This document shows, piece after piece, positions 44,154 through 53,163 of a stretch of DNA of 64,000 bases. Location: NCBI RefSeq assembly GCF_009791395.1, contig NZ_WSZK01000006.1, positions 62,001-126,000 of the forward strand, written 5' to 3'. This DNA comes from Halomarina oriensis. GTDB lineage: Archaea; Halobacteriota; Halobacteria; Halobacteriales; Haloarculaceae. Below the pieces are notes generated by a model. It was given only the letters and a program-made list of their open reading frames with translations, was not told the origin of the DNA and ran no database searches. Each line of letters opens with the position of its first letter. The first letter of the stretch is position 1. A program made the position numbers and the translations under genes.

Positions 44154-45809
44154 TCAGTCGTCCTGTTCGGGCGCGGCGTCGTCCGGGGCCTGTCCCTCGA
44201 ACGCGTCCATGTCGGTGTACTGGTCGCGGAGGTCCTTCTTCGAGAACTTGCCCGTCGCCGTCTTGGGCACCTCGTCGATGAAGACGACGTCGTCGGGGAG
44301 CCACCACTTGGGGTACTCCTCGCGCAGGAGGTCCAGAACACCCTCCGGGATGGCGTCGCGGTCCGCGCCCTCGGTGGGGACGACGAACGCCACGGGGCGC
44401 TCTTGCCACTTCTCGTGGGGGACGCCGATGACCGTCGCCTCGGCGACGTCCTCGTGGGCCATGATGGCGTTCTCCAGTTCGACGCTGGAGATCCACTCGC
44501 CGCCCGACTTGATGACGTCCTTCGCCCGGTCGACGATCTTCAGGTAGCCCTCGGGGTCGACCGTCACCACGTCGCCGGTGCGGAGCCAGCCGTCCTCGAA
44601 GTCCTCCTCGTTGGCCTCGGGGCGCTCGAAGTACTCCGTCGTCACCGACGGGCCGCGCACGAGCAGTTCGCCGAACTCCTCGCCGTCCCACGCGATCTCC
44701 TCGCCGTCGTCGTCGAGCACCTTGAACTCCAGTCCGGGAACGATGAGACCCTGTTTGACGCGGTGGTTCACCTGCGTCTCGTAGTCGGCGTCCTCCAGGT
44801 CGCTCTTGAGGTGAGCGACCGACCCGATGGGAGCCATCTCGGTCATCCCCCAGGCGTGGAGCAGTTCGATGTCGCGCTCGTCGAACCACTGGATCATCGA
44901 CTTCGGCGCGGCGGAGCCACCGACGATGACGGTGTCGAGCGTCGAGAGGTCGACGTCGTTGTCCTCACAGTAGTCCATCAGCCCCAGCCACACCGTCGGG
45001 ACGCCGGCCGTGATGGTGACGCCCTCCTCCTCGATGAGGCTCGCGAGGTCGGCAGGTTCCGGCGAGGGACCGGGGAACACCTGTTTCGCGCCCGCCGCAG
45101 TGGCGGTGAACGGCATCCCCCACGCGTTGACGTGGAACATCGGCACGACGGGCATGACGACGTCGTCGTCGGCCATCGGGATGCCCTGTGGACTCATCGA
45201 CTCCATCGTGTGCGCCCAGAGCATCTTCTGGGTGTACTCGACGCCCTTCGGGCGACCCGTCGTGCCCGAGGTGTAACACATCCCGGCCGGCTGGTCCTCG
45301 CTGACGTCCGGCCAGTCGTAGTCGGTGTCGTGGCCCGCGACGAACTCCTCGTAGGCGACGGCGTCGAGGTCCGTGTCGGGCACCTCCGAGGCCATCACGA
45401 CGAACTGTTTCACCTGGTCGAACTCCGGCGACTGGACGGCGGGTTCGAGCGCCGGAAGCAGCGACGGGTCGACGAACAGCACCTTGTCCTCGGCGTTCTC
45501 GACGATGTAGCGGATGTGTTCGGCCGGGAGCAGCGGGTTGATGGTGTGCAGTTGTGCACCCATCGAGGGCGCTGCGAAGTACGTCTCGAAGTGGGTGTGG
45601 TGGTTCCAACAGAACGTCGCCACCCGGTCGCCCTCGCCGATGCCCACGTCGTCGAGTGCGTTCGCCAACTGGGCGACGCGGTCGCCGTACTCGGTGTAGT
45701 CGTATCGCGTGATCCCCTCGCTGGTGCGCGAGACGATCTCGGTGTCGGGGTAGAGCTTTTCGGCGCGCCACAGGAACGGTCGAAGCGTGAGGTCAGTGCC
45801 TCCTGGCAT
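44154..45809 (-). CDS. Medium/long-chain acyl-CoA ligase
   Basis: 551-residue AMP-forming enzyme that activates fatty or aryl acids to CoA thioesters. P-loop-like YTSGTTGRPKGV lies near residue 180, the adenylate motif GMTEMAPIG near 319, GDVVTVDPEGYLKIVDRAKD near 415, and the catalytic Lys in PKTATGKFSKKDLR near 520. A strongly acidic C-terminus follows. Chain-length preference cannot be read. A TATA-like box on the minus strand lies at about 45833-45840. Confidence 0.92.
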   Translation of the reverse strand: MPGGTDLTLRPFLWRAEKLYPDTEIVSRTSEGITRYDYTEYGDRVAQLANALDDVGIGEGDRVATFCWNHHTHFETYFAAPSMGAQLHTINPLLPAEHIRYIVENAEDKVLFVDPSLLPALEPAVQSPEFDQVKQFVVMASEVPDTDLDAVAYEEFVAGHDTDYDWPDVSEDQPAGMCYTSGTTGRPKGVEYTQKMLWAHTMESMSPQGIPMADDDVVMPVVPMFHVNAWGMPFTATAAGAKQVFPGPSPEPADLASLIEEEGVTITAGVPTVWLGLMDYCEDNDVDLSTLDTVIVGGSAAPKSMIQWFDERDIELLHAWGMTEMAPIGSVAHLKSDLEDADYETQVNHRVKQGLIVPGLEFKVLDDDGEEIAWDGEEFGELLVRGPSVTTEYFERPEANEEDFEDGWLRTGDVVTVDPEGYLKIVDRAKDVIKSGGEWISSVELENAIMAHEDVAEATVIGVPHEKWQERPVAFVVPTEGADRDAIPEGVLDLLREEYPKWWLPDDVVFIDEVPKTATGKFSKKDLRDQYTDMDAFEGQAPDDAAPEQDD

Positions 45810-45863
45810 ACGCCGACAATGCGTCCGTCACCACCTAACTGTTAGCACTGTCGCAACCCGATT

Positions 45864-46526
45864 CTACCGGTGGAAGCTTACTGCAACGCCTTCCCCGACC
45901 GGAAGTAAGGTCGTCTCGAAGTCGGGGGCCGCTCGGACCGTCTCCAGATAGTCGGCGATGCCGCGTGTCGCGTCGGTCGTCTCGACGTCTCCACCGGCGA
46001 CCAACTCGGTGAGTGCGTCGAAGTCGATGGGGCCGGCGGTCATCGCGTTGTCCGCGAGGACGACGCCACCGGGGGCGACCTTCTCGCGGACGGCCTCGAA
46101 CGCCTCGGTGTATCGCTCCTTCTCGTTGTCGACGAGCACCACGTCGAACGGCCCGTCGTAGCGTTCGACCGTCTCGATGGCGTCGCCCTGTTCGACGACG
46201 GTCCGGTCGTCGTACCCACCGCGAGCGAGGTACTCGCGGGCACGTTCGCAGTTCTCCGCGTCGAACTCGGTGAGGACGACTTCGCCCTCTGTGGGCACCG
46301 CGCCGGCGAACCAGTACGCAGAGTAGCCGAATCCCGACCCGAACTCGAACACCCGGCGAGCGTCGACCATCCGGGCGAGCAGTCGCAACCACCCACCGAC
46401 CGCGGGACCGACCGTCGGGAACCCCGTCTCCTCGGCGTGGGCGTCCATCTCCGCGACCACCTCGTCGCCGTCCGGGCCGACGAGTCGTGCGAACCGTTCG
46501 ATGTGCTCCGGTACCACGTCGTTCAT
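45864..46526 (-). CDS. O-methyltransferase (catechol-type fold)
   Basis: 220 residues, SAM-dependent. VFEFGSGFGYSAYWFA (about 58-73) is the SAM loop and DVVLVDNEKERYTEAFEAV (about 128-146) with LADNAM (about 157-162) are the metal/acceptor region of family 3 O-methyltransferases. The substrate is unknown. ATG 46526 (MNDVVPEHIERF) is chosen; a longer frame upstream to 46589 lacks support. It diverges from the NCS2 permease. Confidence 0.88.
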   Translation of the reverse strand: MNDVVPEHIERFARLVGPDGDEVVAEMDAHAEETGFPTVGPAVGGWLRLLARMVDARRVFEFGSGFGYSAYWFAGAVPTEGEVVLTEFDAENCERAREYLARGGYDDRTVVEQGDAIETVERYDGPFDVVLVDNEKERYTEAFEAVREKVAPGGVVLADNAMTAGPIDFDALTELVAGGDVETTDATRGIADYLETVRAAPDFETTLLPVGEGVAVSFHR

Positions 46527-46630
46527 AGCCGAGTCGTTCACTGCCGGTCGGCAAAACCCTGCGGCCCACCGTGATGCACGATAGTGCATACCGAATCCGT
46601 GGAACGTGACGAAAACACCACGTCGATGGA

Positions 46631-46635
46631 TTTAA
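46631..46635 (+). promoter_or_regulatory. TATA-like box of the NCS2 permease gene
   Basis: TTTAA in GATTTAACTC lies 30-34 nt before ATG 46665, close to the leaderless distance. Confidence 0.5.
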
Positions 46636-46664
46636 CTCGTCGCTGTGGCTGGCTCCGGTAGCAC

Positions 46665-48239
46665 ATGTCGGGGGACACCGACCGAACCGGCGAGGAGGCG
46701 GGTTCGGACGCGCTCGTCACGTACGGAATCGAGGACAGACCGCCGCTGCCGACCGCACTCCTGCTCGGCGGCCAGCACTACCTCACGATGGTCGGGGCGA
46801 ACATCGCCGTCCCGCTCATCCTCGCAGGGGTGCTCGGGTTCGCGGACCGACCGGCCGTCCTCGGGAAGTTCGTCGGGACGTTCTTCGTCGCCTCCGGTAT
46901 CGCCACGCTCGCCCAGACGACGCTCGGCAACCGCTACCCCATCGTCCAGGGCGCGCCGTTCTCACTGCTCGCGCCCGCCATCGCCGTCGTGGGGGCCGCG
47001 CCCGTCGTCGGCGGGATGCCCGACTGGCAGTCGAAACTGCTGTTCTTGCAGGGGGCCATCGTCGCCGCCGCCGTCGCCGAGGTGGGTATCGGCTACTTCG
47101 GCGTCGTCGGCCGCCTCCGGCGGTACCTCTCGCCGCTCGTCGTCGCGCCCGTCATCGCGCTCATCGGCCTCTCGCTGTTCAGCGCCCCGCAGATCGTCGA
47201 CGTCGCGGCGAGCGTCGAGGGCGCACAGCAGAACTGGTGGCTCCTGCTCCTCACGCTCGGCCTCATCGTCCTGTTCTCGCAGTATCTCGGCGACCGGAAC
47301 CGGATCTTCGACCTGTTCCCGGTCCTGCTCGGTGTGGTCGTCGCGTGGCTCGTCGCGTTCGCCCTCTCGTTCTTCGGGGTCTACACCCCACAGTCGCTGG
47401 GCTACGTCGACTACGGTGCGGTGTTCGACGGCCAGTGGGTCTACGCCATCCACCCGCTGCAGTACGGGATGCCCCGCTTCGAGACGTCGTTCGCCATCGG
47501 GATGTTCGCCGGCGTCATCGCCTCCATCGTCGAGAGCTTCGCCGACTACCACGCCGTCGCTCGCCTCTCGGGCGTGGGCGCACCGAACGAACAGCGCATC
47601 AACAACGGCATCGGCATGGAGGGGCTGATGACCGCCTTCGCGGGGCTGATGGGTGCGTGTGGCTGTACCTCCTACTCCGAGAACGTCGGGGCCATCGGCA
47701 TCACGGGCGTCGCCTCCCGGTTCGTCGTACAGGTCGGCGCGGTGCTGATGCTCGTCGTCGGCTTCTTCGGCCCGTTCGGTCGCCTCGTCGCCACGATTCC
47801 CGACCCCATCGTCGGCGGCCTGTTCGTCGCCATGTTCGGTCAGATAGTGGCGGTCGGCCTCTCGAACCTGAAGTACGTCGACCTCGACTCCTCGCGTAAC
47901 CTGTTCGTCCTCGGCACGGCCGTCTTCGTCGGCCTCGCCGTCCCCGAGTACATGGCCATCGCCGGCCGTGAAGCGTTCGTCGCCGGTCTCGGGACGGTTC
48001 CCGTCGTCGGGAACGCGCTCGCCACCCCCGCCGTCGGGGGGACGCTGTTCGTCGTCGGGTCGACGAGCATGGCCGTCGGTGGCGTGGTCGCGCTGTTCTT
48101 CGACAACACCATCCCCGGCACGCCCGAGGAACGCGGCATCACCGCGTGGGAGGCACTCGCGGAGGGCGAGGACGACTACGAGTCGCCGCTCGACCGCCTG
48201 CGCTCGCGGCGCGACGACGGCGTGACGAAGGCGGACTGA
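46665..48239 (+). CDS. NCS2 uracil/xanthine permease
   Basis: 524 residues, about 14 helices. GGQHYLTMVGANIAVPLIL (about 35-53) is the first signature and VESFADYHAVARLSG (about 290-304) contains the substrate-binding region of the family. GCTSYSENVG follows in helix 10. Transports uracil or purines with H+ or Na+. The tail is acidic. It is upstream of pcp in the same direction, but pcp has its own TATA-like box. Confidence 0.9.
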   Translation: MSGDTDRTGEEAGSDALVTYGIEDRPPLPTALLLGGQHYLTMVGANIAVPLILAGVLGFADRPAVLGKFVGTFFVASGIATLAQTTLGNRYPIVQGAPFSLLAPAIAVVGAAPVVGGMPDWQSKLLFLQGAIVAAAVAEVGIGYFGVVGRLRRYLSPLVVAPVIALIGLSLFSAPQIVDVAASVEGAQQNWWLLLLTLGLIVLFSQYLGDRNRIFDLFPVLLGVVVAWLVAFALSFFGVYTPQSLGYVDYGAVFDGQWVYAIHPLQYGMPRFETSFAIGMFAGVIASIVESFADYHAVARLSGVGAPNEQRINNGIGMEGLMTAFAGLMGACGCTSYSENVGAIGITGVASRFVVQVGAVLMLVVGFFGPFGRLVATIPDPIVGGLFVAMFGQIVAVGLSNLKYVDLDSSRNLFVLGTAVFVGLAVPEYMAIAGREAFVAGLGTVPVVGNALATPAVGGTLFVVGSTSMAVGGVVALFFDNTIPGTPEERGITAWEALAEGEDDYESPLDRLRSRRDDGVTKAD

Positions 48240-48300
48240 CCCAGCCGTCGTCTCCCGGCACGTCGTTCAACCCGTCGACGACCCGACGTACCCCGAACCG

Positions 48301-48306
48301 CTTTTG
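48301..48306 (+). promoter_or_regulatory. TATA-like box before pcp
   Basis: CTTTTG lies 24-29 nt before ATG 48330, fitting a leaderless transcript separate from the permease gene. Confidence 0.45.
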
Positions 48307-48329
48307 CGGTCGTCGTCCCTCTCGCCGTC

Positions 48330-48968
48330 ATGTCCGTCCTGCTCACCGGCTACGAACCGTTCGGCGAGTTCGAGGAGAACCCCAGCGAACAGCTCGCTCG
48401 CCGACTCGACGGTGAGGACGTCGCGGGCCACGAACTCGTCGGCAGCGTCCTCCCCGTCGAGTTCGACGGTATCGGCGAACGCCTCGCCACGCTCGTGGAC
48501 CGCCACGACCCGGCCGCCGTCGTCTGTACGGGACTCGCGTCGGGGGAGCCGGCGATTCGCCTCGAACGCGTCGGCGTCAACGTCGCGGACGCCGCCGGGA
48601 CGCCGGACAACGCCGACGCCGACCCGGTGGACGAACGCATCGCGCCCGACGGCGCGGACGCGTACCTCTCGACGCTCCCGCTCGTCCGGACGGTCGAACA
48701 CCTCCGGGAACGTGGGGTTCCGGCCCGCGTCTCGAACACCGCGGGGACACACCTCTGTAACGACGCGCTCTACTCGACGCTCGCACACCTCGACGCGACC
48801 GGACGCGACGTCCCGGCGGGGTTCGTCCACCTGCCGGCCACCCCGGCCATCGCGGTCCGGAACGCAGAACACCCCGAACGCGGTGGGAGCGTCCCGGCGA
48901 GCATGGACCTCGACCTCCAGGCCGAGGCGGTGCGACAGGTCGTCGCGGCGGCGCTCGTGACCGTCTGA
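48330..48968 (+). CDS. pcp: Pyroglutamyl-peptidase I (C15 family)
   Basis: 212-residue cysteine peptidase that removes N-terminal pyroglutamate. The catalytic residues are Glu80 (RLERVGVN), Cys143 (NTAGTHLCND) and His167 (GFVHLPATP). TGYEPFGEFEENPS at the N-terminus is the usual opening. Pyroglutamate released can go to glutamate salvage. It ends 22 bases from the convergent amidohydrolase gene. Confidence 0.93.
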   Translation: MSVLLTGYEPFGEFEENPSEQLARRLDGEDVAGHELVGSVLPVEFDGIGERLATLVDRHDPAAVVCTGLASGEPAIRLERVGVNVADAAGTPDNADADPVDERIAPDGADAYLSTLPLVRTVEHLRERGVPARVSNTAGTHLCNDALYSTLAHLDATGRDVPAGFVHLPATPAIAVRNAEHPERGGSVPASMDLDLQAEAVRQVVAAALVTV

Positions 48969-48989
48969 CTCCACGGGTGTGCGGTCGCC

Positions 48990-50252
48990 TCACTCCACGC
49001 CGGCGAGGTCGGCCAACGCGCCGGTCAGCACCCGTGTCGCCGCCGCGCAGTCGCCCCAGTCGGTCCACTCCCGTGGCGAGTGGGAGACGCCGTCGCGCGA
49101 GGGAGCGAACAGCATCCCCGCGTCGGTCACGGACGCGACGTACATCGAGTCGTGGGCCGCTCCGGAGTGGAGCGTCAGCGTCTCGACGTCGGCCGCCTCG
49201 CCCGCTCCCGCCAACGCCTCGCGGCAGCGCTCGGCCATCGGCGTCGGTTCGAGGTCGAACCCCCGCTCGAAGGTGGTCTCGACCCTCCGCTCGGCTTCGA
49301 GGCGGTCGAGTTCCTCGCGGGCGTGCACACAGAGGTGGTCCATCGAGTCGTACTCGACGCTCCGCACGTCGAGGCCCATCTCGACGCGGCCGGGGACGAC
49401 GTTCGTCGCGTTCGGCGAGACGTCGAGCGACCCGACCGTGGCGACGGCCGCCGGGTCTTCGGCCGTCCTCGCTTCGGCGGCCTCCTCCATCGTCAGGACG
49501 AACTCGCTGGCCGCCGCGAGCGCGTCCGTTCGCTCCTCGCCCATCGGCGTCGCTCCGGCGTGGTCGGCCTCGCCGGTGACCGTCGCCTCGCAGTGAGTGA
49601 TGCCCGTGATGTCGGTGACGACGCCGGCCTGCGCCCCGGCCCGTTCGAGGTCGGTGTGCTGTTCGACGTGGAGTTCGAGCCACGCGTCCCACTCGCTCGC
49701 GTCGAGTCGGCCCTCGCCGCGGAAGCCGATGGCGTCGAGCGTCTCGTCGAGCGTTCGCCCCTCCCCGTCGGTCAGCGCGAGGGCGTCGTCGACCGAGCGT
49801 GCGCCGCTGGCGACCGAGGACCCGAGCAGGCCCGAGGCGAACGTCGTCCCCTCCTCCTCGGTGAACGAGACGACCTCGACCGGTCGCTCGGGCGTGCAGT
49901 CGGCGTCCTGCATCGCGCGGACGGCTTCGAGCGCGGCGTAGACGCCGAGCGGGCCGTCGAAGCGGCCGCCGTCCGGAACCGAATCGAGGTGGCTCCCGGC
50001 GGCGACGGGTGCGCCCGACGCCCCTGGTGGGTCCCAGTATCCGACGAGGTTGCCCACCGCGTCGACCGTGACGGCGAGGCCGGCCGCCTCGAACCGCGAC
50101 ACCAGGTACTCGCGGGCGTCGCGGTTCGCCTCGCTCCCGGTCGTGTTCGTCCGCCCGTGGCCGTCGCCGTCGGTCGCGCCGAAGGTGCCGTTGTGTTCGA
50201 TGTCCTCGCGGAGTCGGTCGCCGTCGACGAACTCGTCGGGCCGTGGTGGCAT
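48990..50252 (-). CDS. M20-family N-carbamoyl-amino-acid / allantoate amidohydrolase-like enzyme
   Basis: 420 residues. The metal sites are His88 (GSHLDSV), Asp99 (RFDGPLG) and Glu133-Glu134 (FTEEEGTTF). The layout (metal domain, dimerisation lid around residues 210-320, metal domain) matches beta-ureidopropionase, allantoate amidohydrolase and N-carbamoyl-L-amino acid hydrolase. Which one cannot be told from sequence. Beside a uracil/xanthine permease, a role in breakdown of pyrimidines or purines is suggested. Confidence 0.85.
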   Translation of the reverse strand: MPPRPDEFVDGDRLREDIEHNGTFGATDGDGHGRTNTTGSEANRDAREYLVSRFEAAGLAVTVDAVGNLVGYWDPPGASGAPVAAGSHLDSVPDGGRFDGPLGVYAALEAVRAMQDADCTPERPVEVVSFTEEEGTTFASGLLGSSVASGARSVDDALALTDGEGRTLDETLDAIGFRGEGRLDASEWDAWLELHVEQHTDLERAGAQAGVVTDITGITHCEATVTGEADHAGATPMGEERTDALAAASEFVLTMEEAAEARTAEDPAAVATVGSLDVSPNATNVVPGRVEMGLDVRSVEYDSMDHLCVHAREELDRLEAERRVETTFERGFDLEPTPMAERCREALAGAGEAADVETLTLHSGAAHDSMYVASVTDAGMLFAPSRDGVSHSPREWTDWGDCAAATRVLTGALADLAGVE

Positions 50253-50312
50253 GGCTCGCGGTTCGGCGAGAAAGGTGATACGCGTTCCGTCAGCGCCGTC
50301 ACCGAGCGGGAC

Positions 50313-50888
50313 TCAGTCGTCCCTCCACTTGATGGAACAGCCGCGGGAGGGCATGAACTCCAGGTCCACCTCCTCGCCCGCGAGGATGCTGTCGATGGCC
50401 TGCCGGACGTAGAACTCGCTGGCTTCGTCGTCGGGGTTGAGCGCGTCGTCGAGGCGGCCGTGATAGGACAGCAGGAAGCGTGGCTCCTCGGGCCCACCCT
50501 CGTTTCGGAAGAGGAACGGGTCGGGCGTACAGACCGCGCCGTAGTCGCGGGCGACGTCCTGTGTCTCGTCGTGGAGGTAGGCGTCGTAGGCGATGGTGCC
50601 GTCCCGGACGAGTTCGGTCATCCGGTCGAAGGAGTCCTCGGGGTACTCCTCGGCGTCGTTCGAGTTGATGCCGACGACGGCCACCTCGTCGTACTCCGCG
50701 GCGACGTCGTTGAGCAGGTCGAACTTCGCCTTGGCGTAGGGACAGTGGTTGCAGGTGAACACCAGCAGGAGCGCTTCGTACTCGCCGAAGTCGTCGAGCG
50801 AGTAGCTGTCACCGCTCGTGGCCGGGAGTTCGAACGCCGGGGCCGGTTCGTCGCGTCCGATGGTCCGTTCGGACTCTTCCATGACCAT
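50313..50888 (-). CDS. Redoxin (thioredoxin-fold) with CNHC site
   Basis: 191 residues with AhpC/TSA-like fold. The motif is TCNHCPYAKA, with Cys46 and Cys49 in a CxxC arrangement (CNHC). RDYGAVCTPDPFLF has another cysteine in the place of the cis-proline loop. This resembles thioredoxin-family proteins annotated as redoxins, which reduce peroxides or disulfides. Start ATG 50888 or 50882; the difference is two residues. It runs with the M20 gene but 60 bases apart. Confidence 0.82.
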   Translation of the reverse strand: MVMEESERTIGRDEPAPAFELPATSGDSYSLDDFGEYEALLLVFTCNHCPYAKAKFDLLNDVAAEYDEVAVVGINSNDAEEYPEDSFDRMTELVRDGTIAYDAYLHDETQDVARDYGAVCTPDPFLFRNEGGPEEPRFLLSYHGRLDDALNPDDEASEFYVRQAIDSILAGEEVDLEFMPSRGCSIKWRDD

Positions 50889-51008
50889 AGTCGACGTACG
50901 GCGAGCGGGGACAAAGGGGTTGGTCCTTGCGACGTAGTGGTGGGTGTGCGAGGATGCGAGGGCGAGAGGAGAGTCGGTGGGGTCCGACGGCGAACTCGGC
51001 CGGAGTGC

Positions 51009-51185
51009 TCAGTCGGCGAGCAGCGGCGTCTCGCCGTCCGGGTCGGCCCGAGTGTCGGTGTCCGCGTGACCGACGCGTGCGGCCATCTCGTCGGTGGAGA
51101 GTCCCGCCTGTCCGGCCGCCTGTTCGAGCGTCAGTGTTCCCGCCTCGTAGAGCGTCGTAGCCGTCTCGACGGCGTGACTGCGCAT
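51009..51185 (-). CDS. 58-residue helix-turn-helix-like protein
   Basis: From ATG 51185 a 58-residue protein is encoded. AVETATTLYEAGTLTLEQAAGQAGLS followed by STDEMAARVG looks like the helix-turn-helix part of a small family of haloarchaeal DNA-binding proteins. A GGAG Shine-Dalgarno match (in GAGGAGTGAT before the ATG) and an AT-rich stretch at about 51205-51230, holding a TATA-like box, both support the gene. It might regulate a neighbour; the target is unknown. Confidence 0.65.
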   Translation of the reverse strand: MRSHAVETATTLYEAGTLTLEQAAGQAGLSTDEMAARVGHADTDTRADPDGETPLLAD

Positions 51186-51424
51186 ATCACTCCTCTGCGT
51201 CTAAAGACCTATAATTGTATCGTGAGATTATATTCCACAGAGGGGATATAAGGTCGAGCCCGCCACGCCCCGTCCATCTTCGGCGGTCGGGACGACGCTC
51301 TCACCACTTGGGCCGACTGCGCCGACGTCCGGTCGGGCGGACCCGACTCGTCGTCGGGGTGAGTGGCGACCGCAAACCCTGCGTCGGTCGGTAGGGCTAA
51401 CTCCCCCACACACGCCTGTCGGCT

Positions 51425-51910
51425 ATGGAGCGCAGCGACCTGCTCGACCTGTTGCGTGAGGACGCCCGCACCTCGACGGCCGACCTGGCGCGGATGCTCG
51501 ACACCGACGAGGCGACCGTGCAGGCGGAACTCGACGCGCTGGAAGCGGACGGTGCAGTTCGCGGCTATCGTGCAGTCCTCGACCCGGACCGTGTCGAGGA
51601 CGAACGTGTCGAGGCCGTCGTCGAACTCGACGTGACGCTCGACCGCGAGACGGGGTACGAGGACATCGCCCGACGACTCGTCCAGTTCGACGAGATTCGT
51701 GGTCTGAGGCTGGTCAGTGGCGACTACGACTTCGCGGTCGACGTCGAGGCCGACTCGATGCGAGCGGTCTCGCGGTTCGTCAGCGACCAGGTCGCGCCCG
51801 TCCCCGAGGTGACGAAAACGGTGACCCACTTCGTGATGCAGACGTACAAGGAGGCGGGCATCGCGTTCGAGGACGGTGACGACGACGACCGCCTCTCCGT
51901 GACGCCATGA
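51425..51910 (+). CDS. Lrp/AsnC-family transcription regulator
   Basis: 161 residues. An N-terminal winged helix (DLLDLLREDARTSTADLARMLDTDEATVQAELDAL, about 5-39) is followed by a RAM-like domain containing FDEIRGLRLVSGDYDF (about 90-105). The stop overlaps the aminotransferase start, so regulator and enzyme are translated together, and the regulator probably responds to an amino acid handled by the enzyme. The acidic C-terminal tail is typical of halophiles. Confidence 0.9.
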   Translation: MERSDLLDLLREDARTSTADLARMLDTDEATVQAELDALEADGAVRGYRAVLDPDRVEDERVEAVVELDVTLDRETGYEDIARRLVQFDEIRGLRLVSGDYDFAVDVEADSMRAVSRFVSDQVAPVPEVTKTVTHFVMQTYKEAGIAFEDGDDDDRLSVTP

Positions 51911-53058
51911 GCGAGTTCCACGTCTCCGAGCGCGTCGGTTCGGTCCCACCTTCGGGTATCCGCAAGTTCTTCGAACTCGCGGAGGAGCGCGACGACGTGG
52001 TCTCGCTCGGCGTCGGCGAACCGGACTTCTCCGCGCCGTGGCGTGCCCGCGAAGCCGCCATCGGCGCCCTCGAACGCGGCCGGACCTCCTACACCGCCAA
52101 CCGTGGGACCCGCGAGTTGCGCGAGGAGGTCGCCCGCTACGTCCAGCGGTTCGACCTGACGTACGACGCCGACGACGAGATACTCGTCACGGCGGGCGCG
52201 AGCGAGGCCATCGACCTGGCCTTTCGGGCGCTCTGTGACCCCGGCGACGGTGTCGCCGTCGTCCAACCGTCGTACGTCTCGTACGTGCCGGGCGTCACCT
52301 TCGCCGGGGCCGAGCCGATTCCGGTCCCCACCCGTGCCGAAGACGGGTTCGAACTGACCCCCGAGGTGCTCCGGGCGTCGGGCGCGGCCGACGCCGAGAT
52401 GCTCGTGCTCTGCTACCCGAACAACCCGACGGGGGCGACGATGGACCGCGCGGGACTCGAAGCGGTCGCCGAGTTCGTCCGCGACCACGACCTGACGGTG
52501 CTCTCCGACGAGATATACGCCGAACTCACCTACGAGGGCGAGCACACCTCCATCGCCGCGCTTCCGGGGATGCGCGAGCGGACCGTCGTTCTCAACGGCT
52601 TCTCGAAGGCCTACGCGATGACGGGACTGCGACTGGGCTACGCTCTCGGGCCGGCCGACGCCGTCGGCGCGATGAACCGCGTCCACCAGTACACGATGCT
52701 CTCGGCCCCGACGACCGCCCAGCACGCCGCACTCACCGCACTTCGGGAGTGCGACGACGAGGTGCGGTCGATGTGTGCCCAGTACGACCGCCGACGGCGG
52801 TTCGTCCTCGCGCGCTTTCGAGAGATGGGTATCGACTGTCCCGAGGCCACCGGCGCGTTCTACCTCTTTCCCGAGTCGCCCGACCCGGACGCGGGGGCGT
52901 TCGCCGAGGCGTTGCTGGACGCCGAGGGTGTAGCGATGGTGCCGGGCGACGCGTTCGGGGCCGGCGGGGCCGGCCACCTCCGGGTCTCCTACGCGACGGG
53001 GATGGACGACCTCCGAACCGCGATGAACCGGTTAGAGCGGTTCCTCGACGAACGGTAG
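51907..53058 (+). CDS. Class I/II aminotransferase (PLP-dependent)
   Basis: 383 residues. The PLP lysine is Lys234 in NGFSKAYAMTG, with Asn173 (CYPNNPTG), Asp201 and Tyr204 (LSDEIYAEL) as cofactor contacts. The family includes aspartate and aromatic/branched-chain aminotransferases; exact substrate not determinable. The four-base overlap with the Lrp gene suggests amino-acid-dependent control. Confidence 0.92.
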   Translation: MSEFHVSERVGSVPPSGIRKFFELAEERDDVVSLGVGEPDFSAPWRAREAAIGALERGRTSYTANRGTRELREEVARYVQRFDLTYDADDEILVTAGASEAIDLAFRALCDPGDGVAVVQPSYVSYVPGVTFAGAEPIPVPTRAEDGFELTPEVLRASGAADAEMLVLCYPNNPTGATMDRAGLEAVAEFVRDHDLTVLSDEIYAELTYEGEHTSIAALPGMRERTVVLNGFSKAYAMTGLRLGYALGPADAVGAMNRVHQYTMLSAPTTAQHAALTALRECDDEVRSMCAQYDRRRRFVLARFREMGIDCPEATGAFYLFPESPDPDAGAFAEALLDAEGVAMVPGDAFGAGGAGHLRVSYATGMDDLRTAMNRLERFLDER

Positions 53059-53135
53059 CCGCGTTCTATCAGCACGCTGCCACCGGGTCGCACGGTCGTT
53101 TCTCGCCCCGACATTTCGATAATTAGACGCAAACC

Positions 53136-53140
53136 TTTTT
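53136..53140 (+). promoter_or_regulatory. TATA-like T-run of the pilus operon
   Basis: A T-run in AACCTTTTTGTG lies 24-28 nt before ATG 53164, the leaderless distance. A second AT-rich patch, GATAATTAG, lies at about 53119-53127. Confidence 0.45.
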
Positions 53141-53163
53141 GTGGGGTAAACGTATCGCAAACC

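Noticed and set aside
49080-51251. 723-codon plus-strand frame antisense to the M20 hydrolase and redoxin
   Set aside because: It spans two opposite genes with catalytic motifs and the intergenic gap between them; it shows only Val, Gly, Arg and Asp runs.
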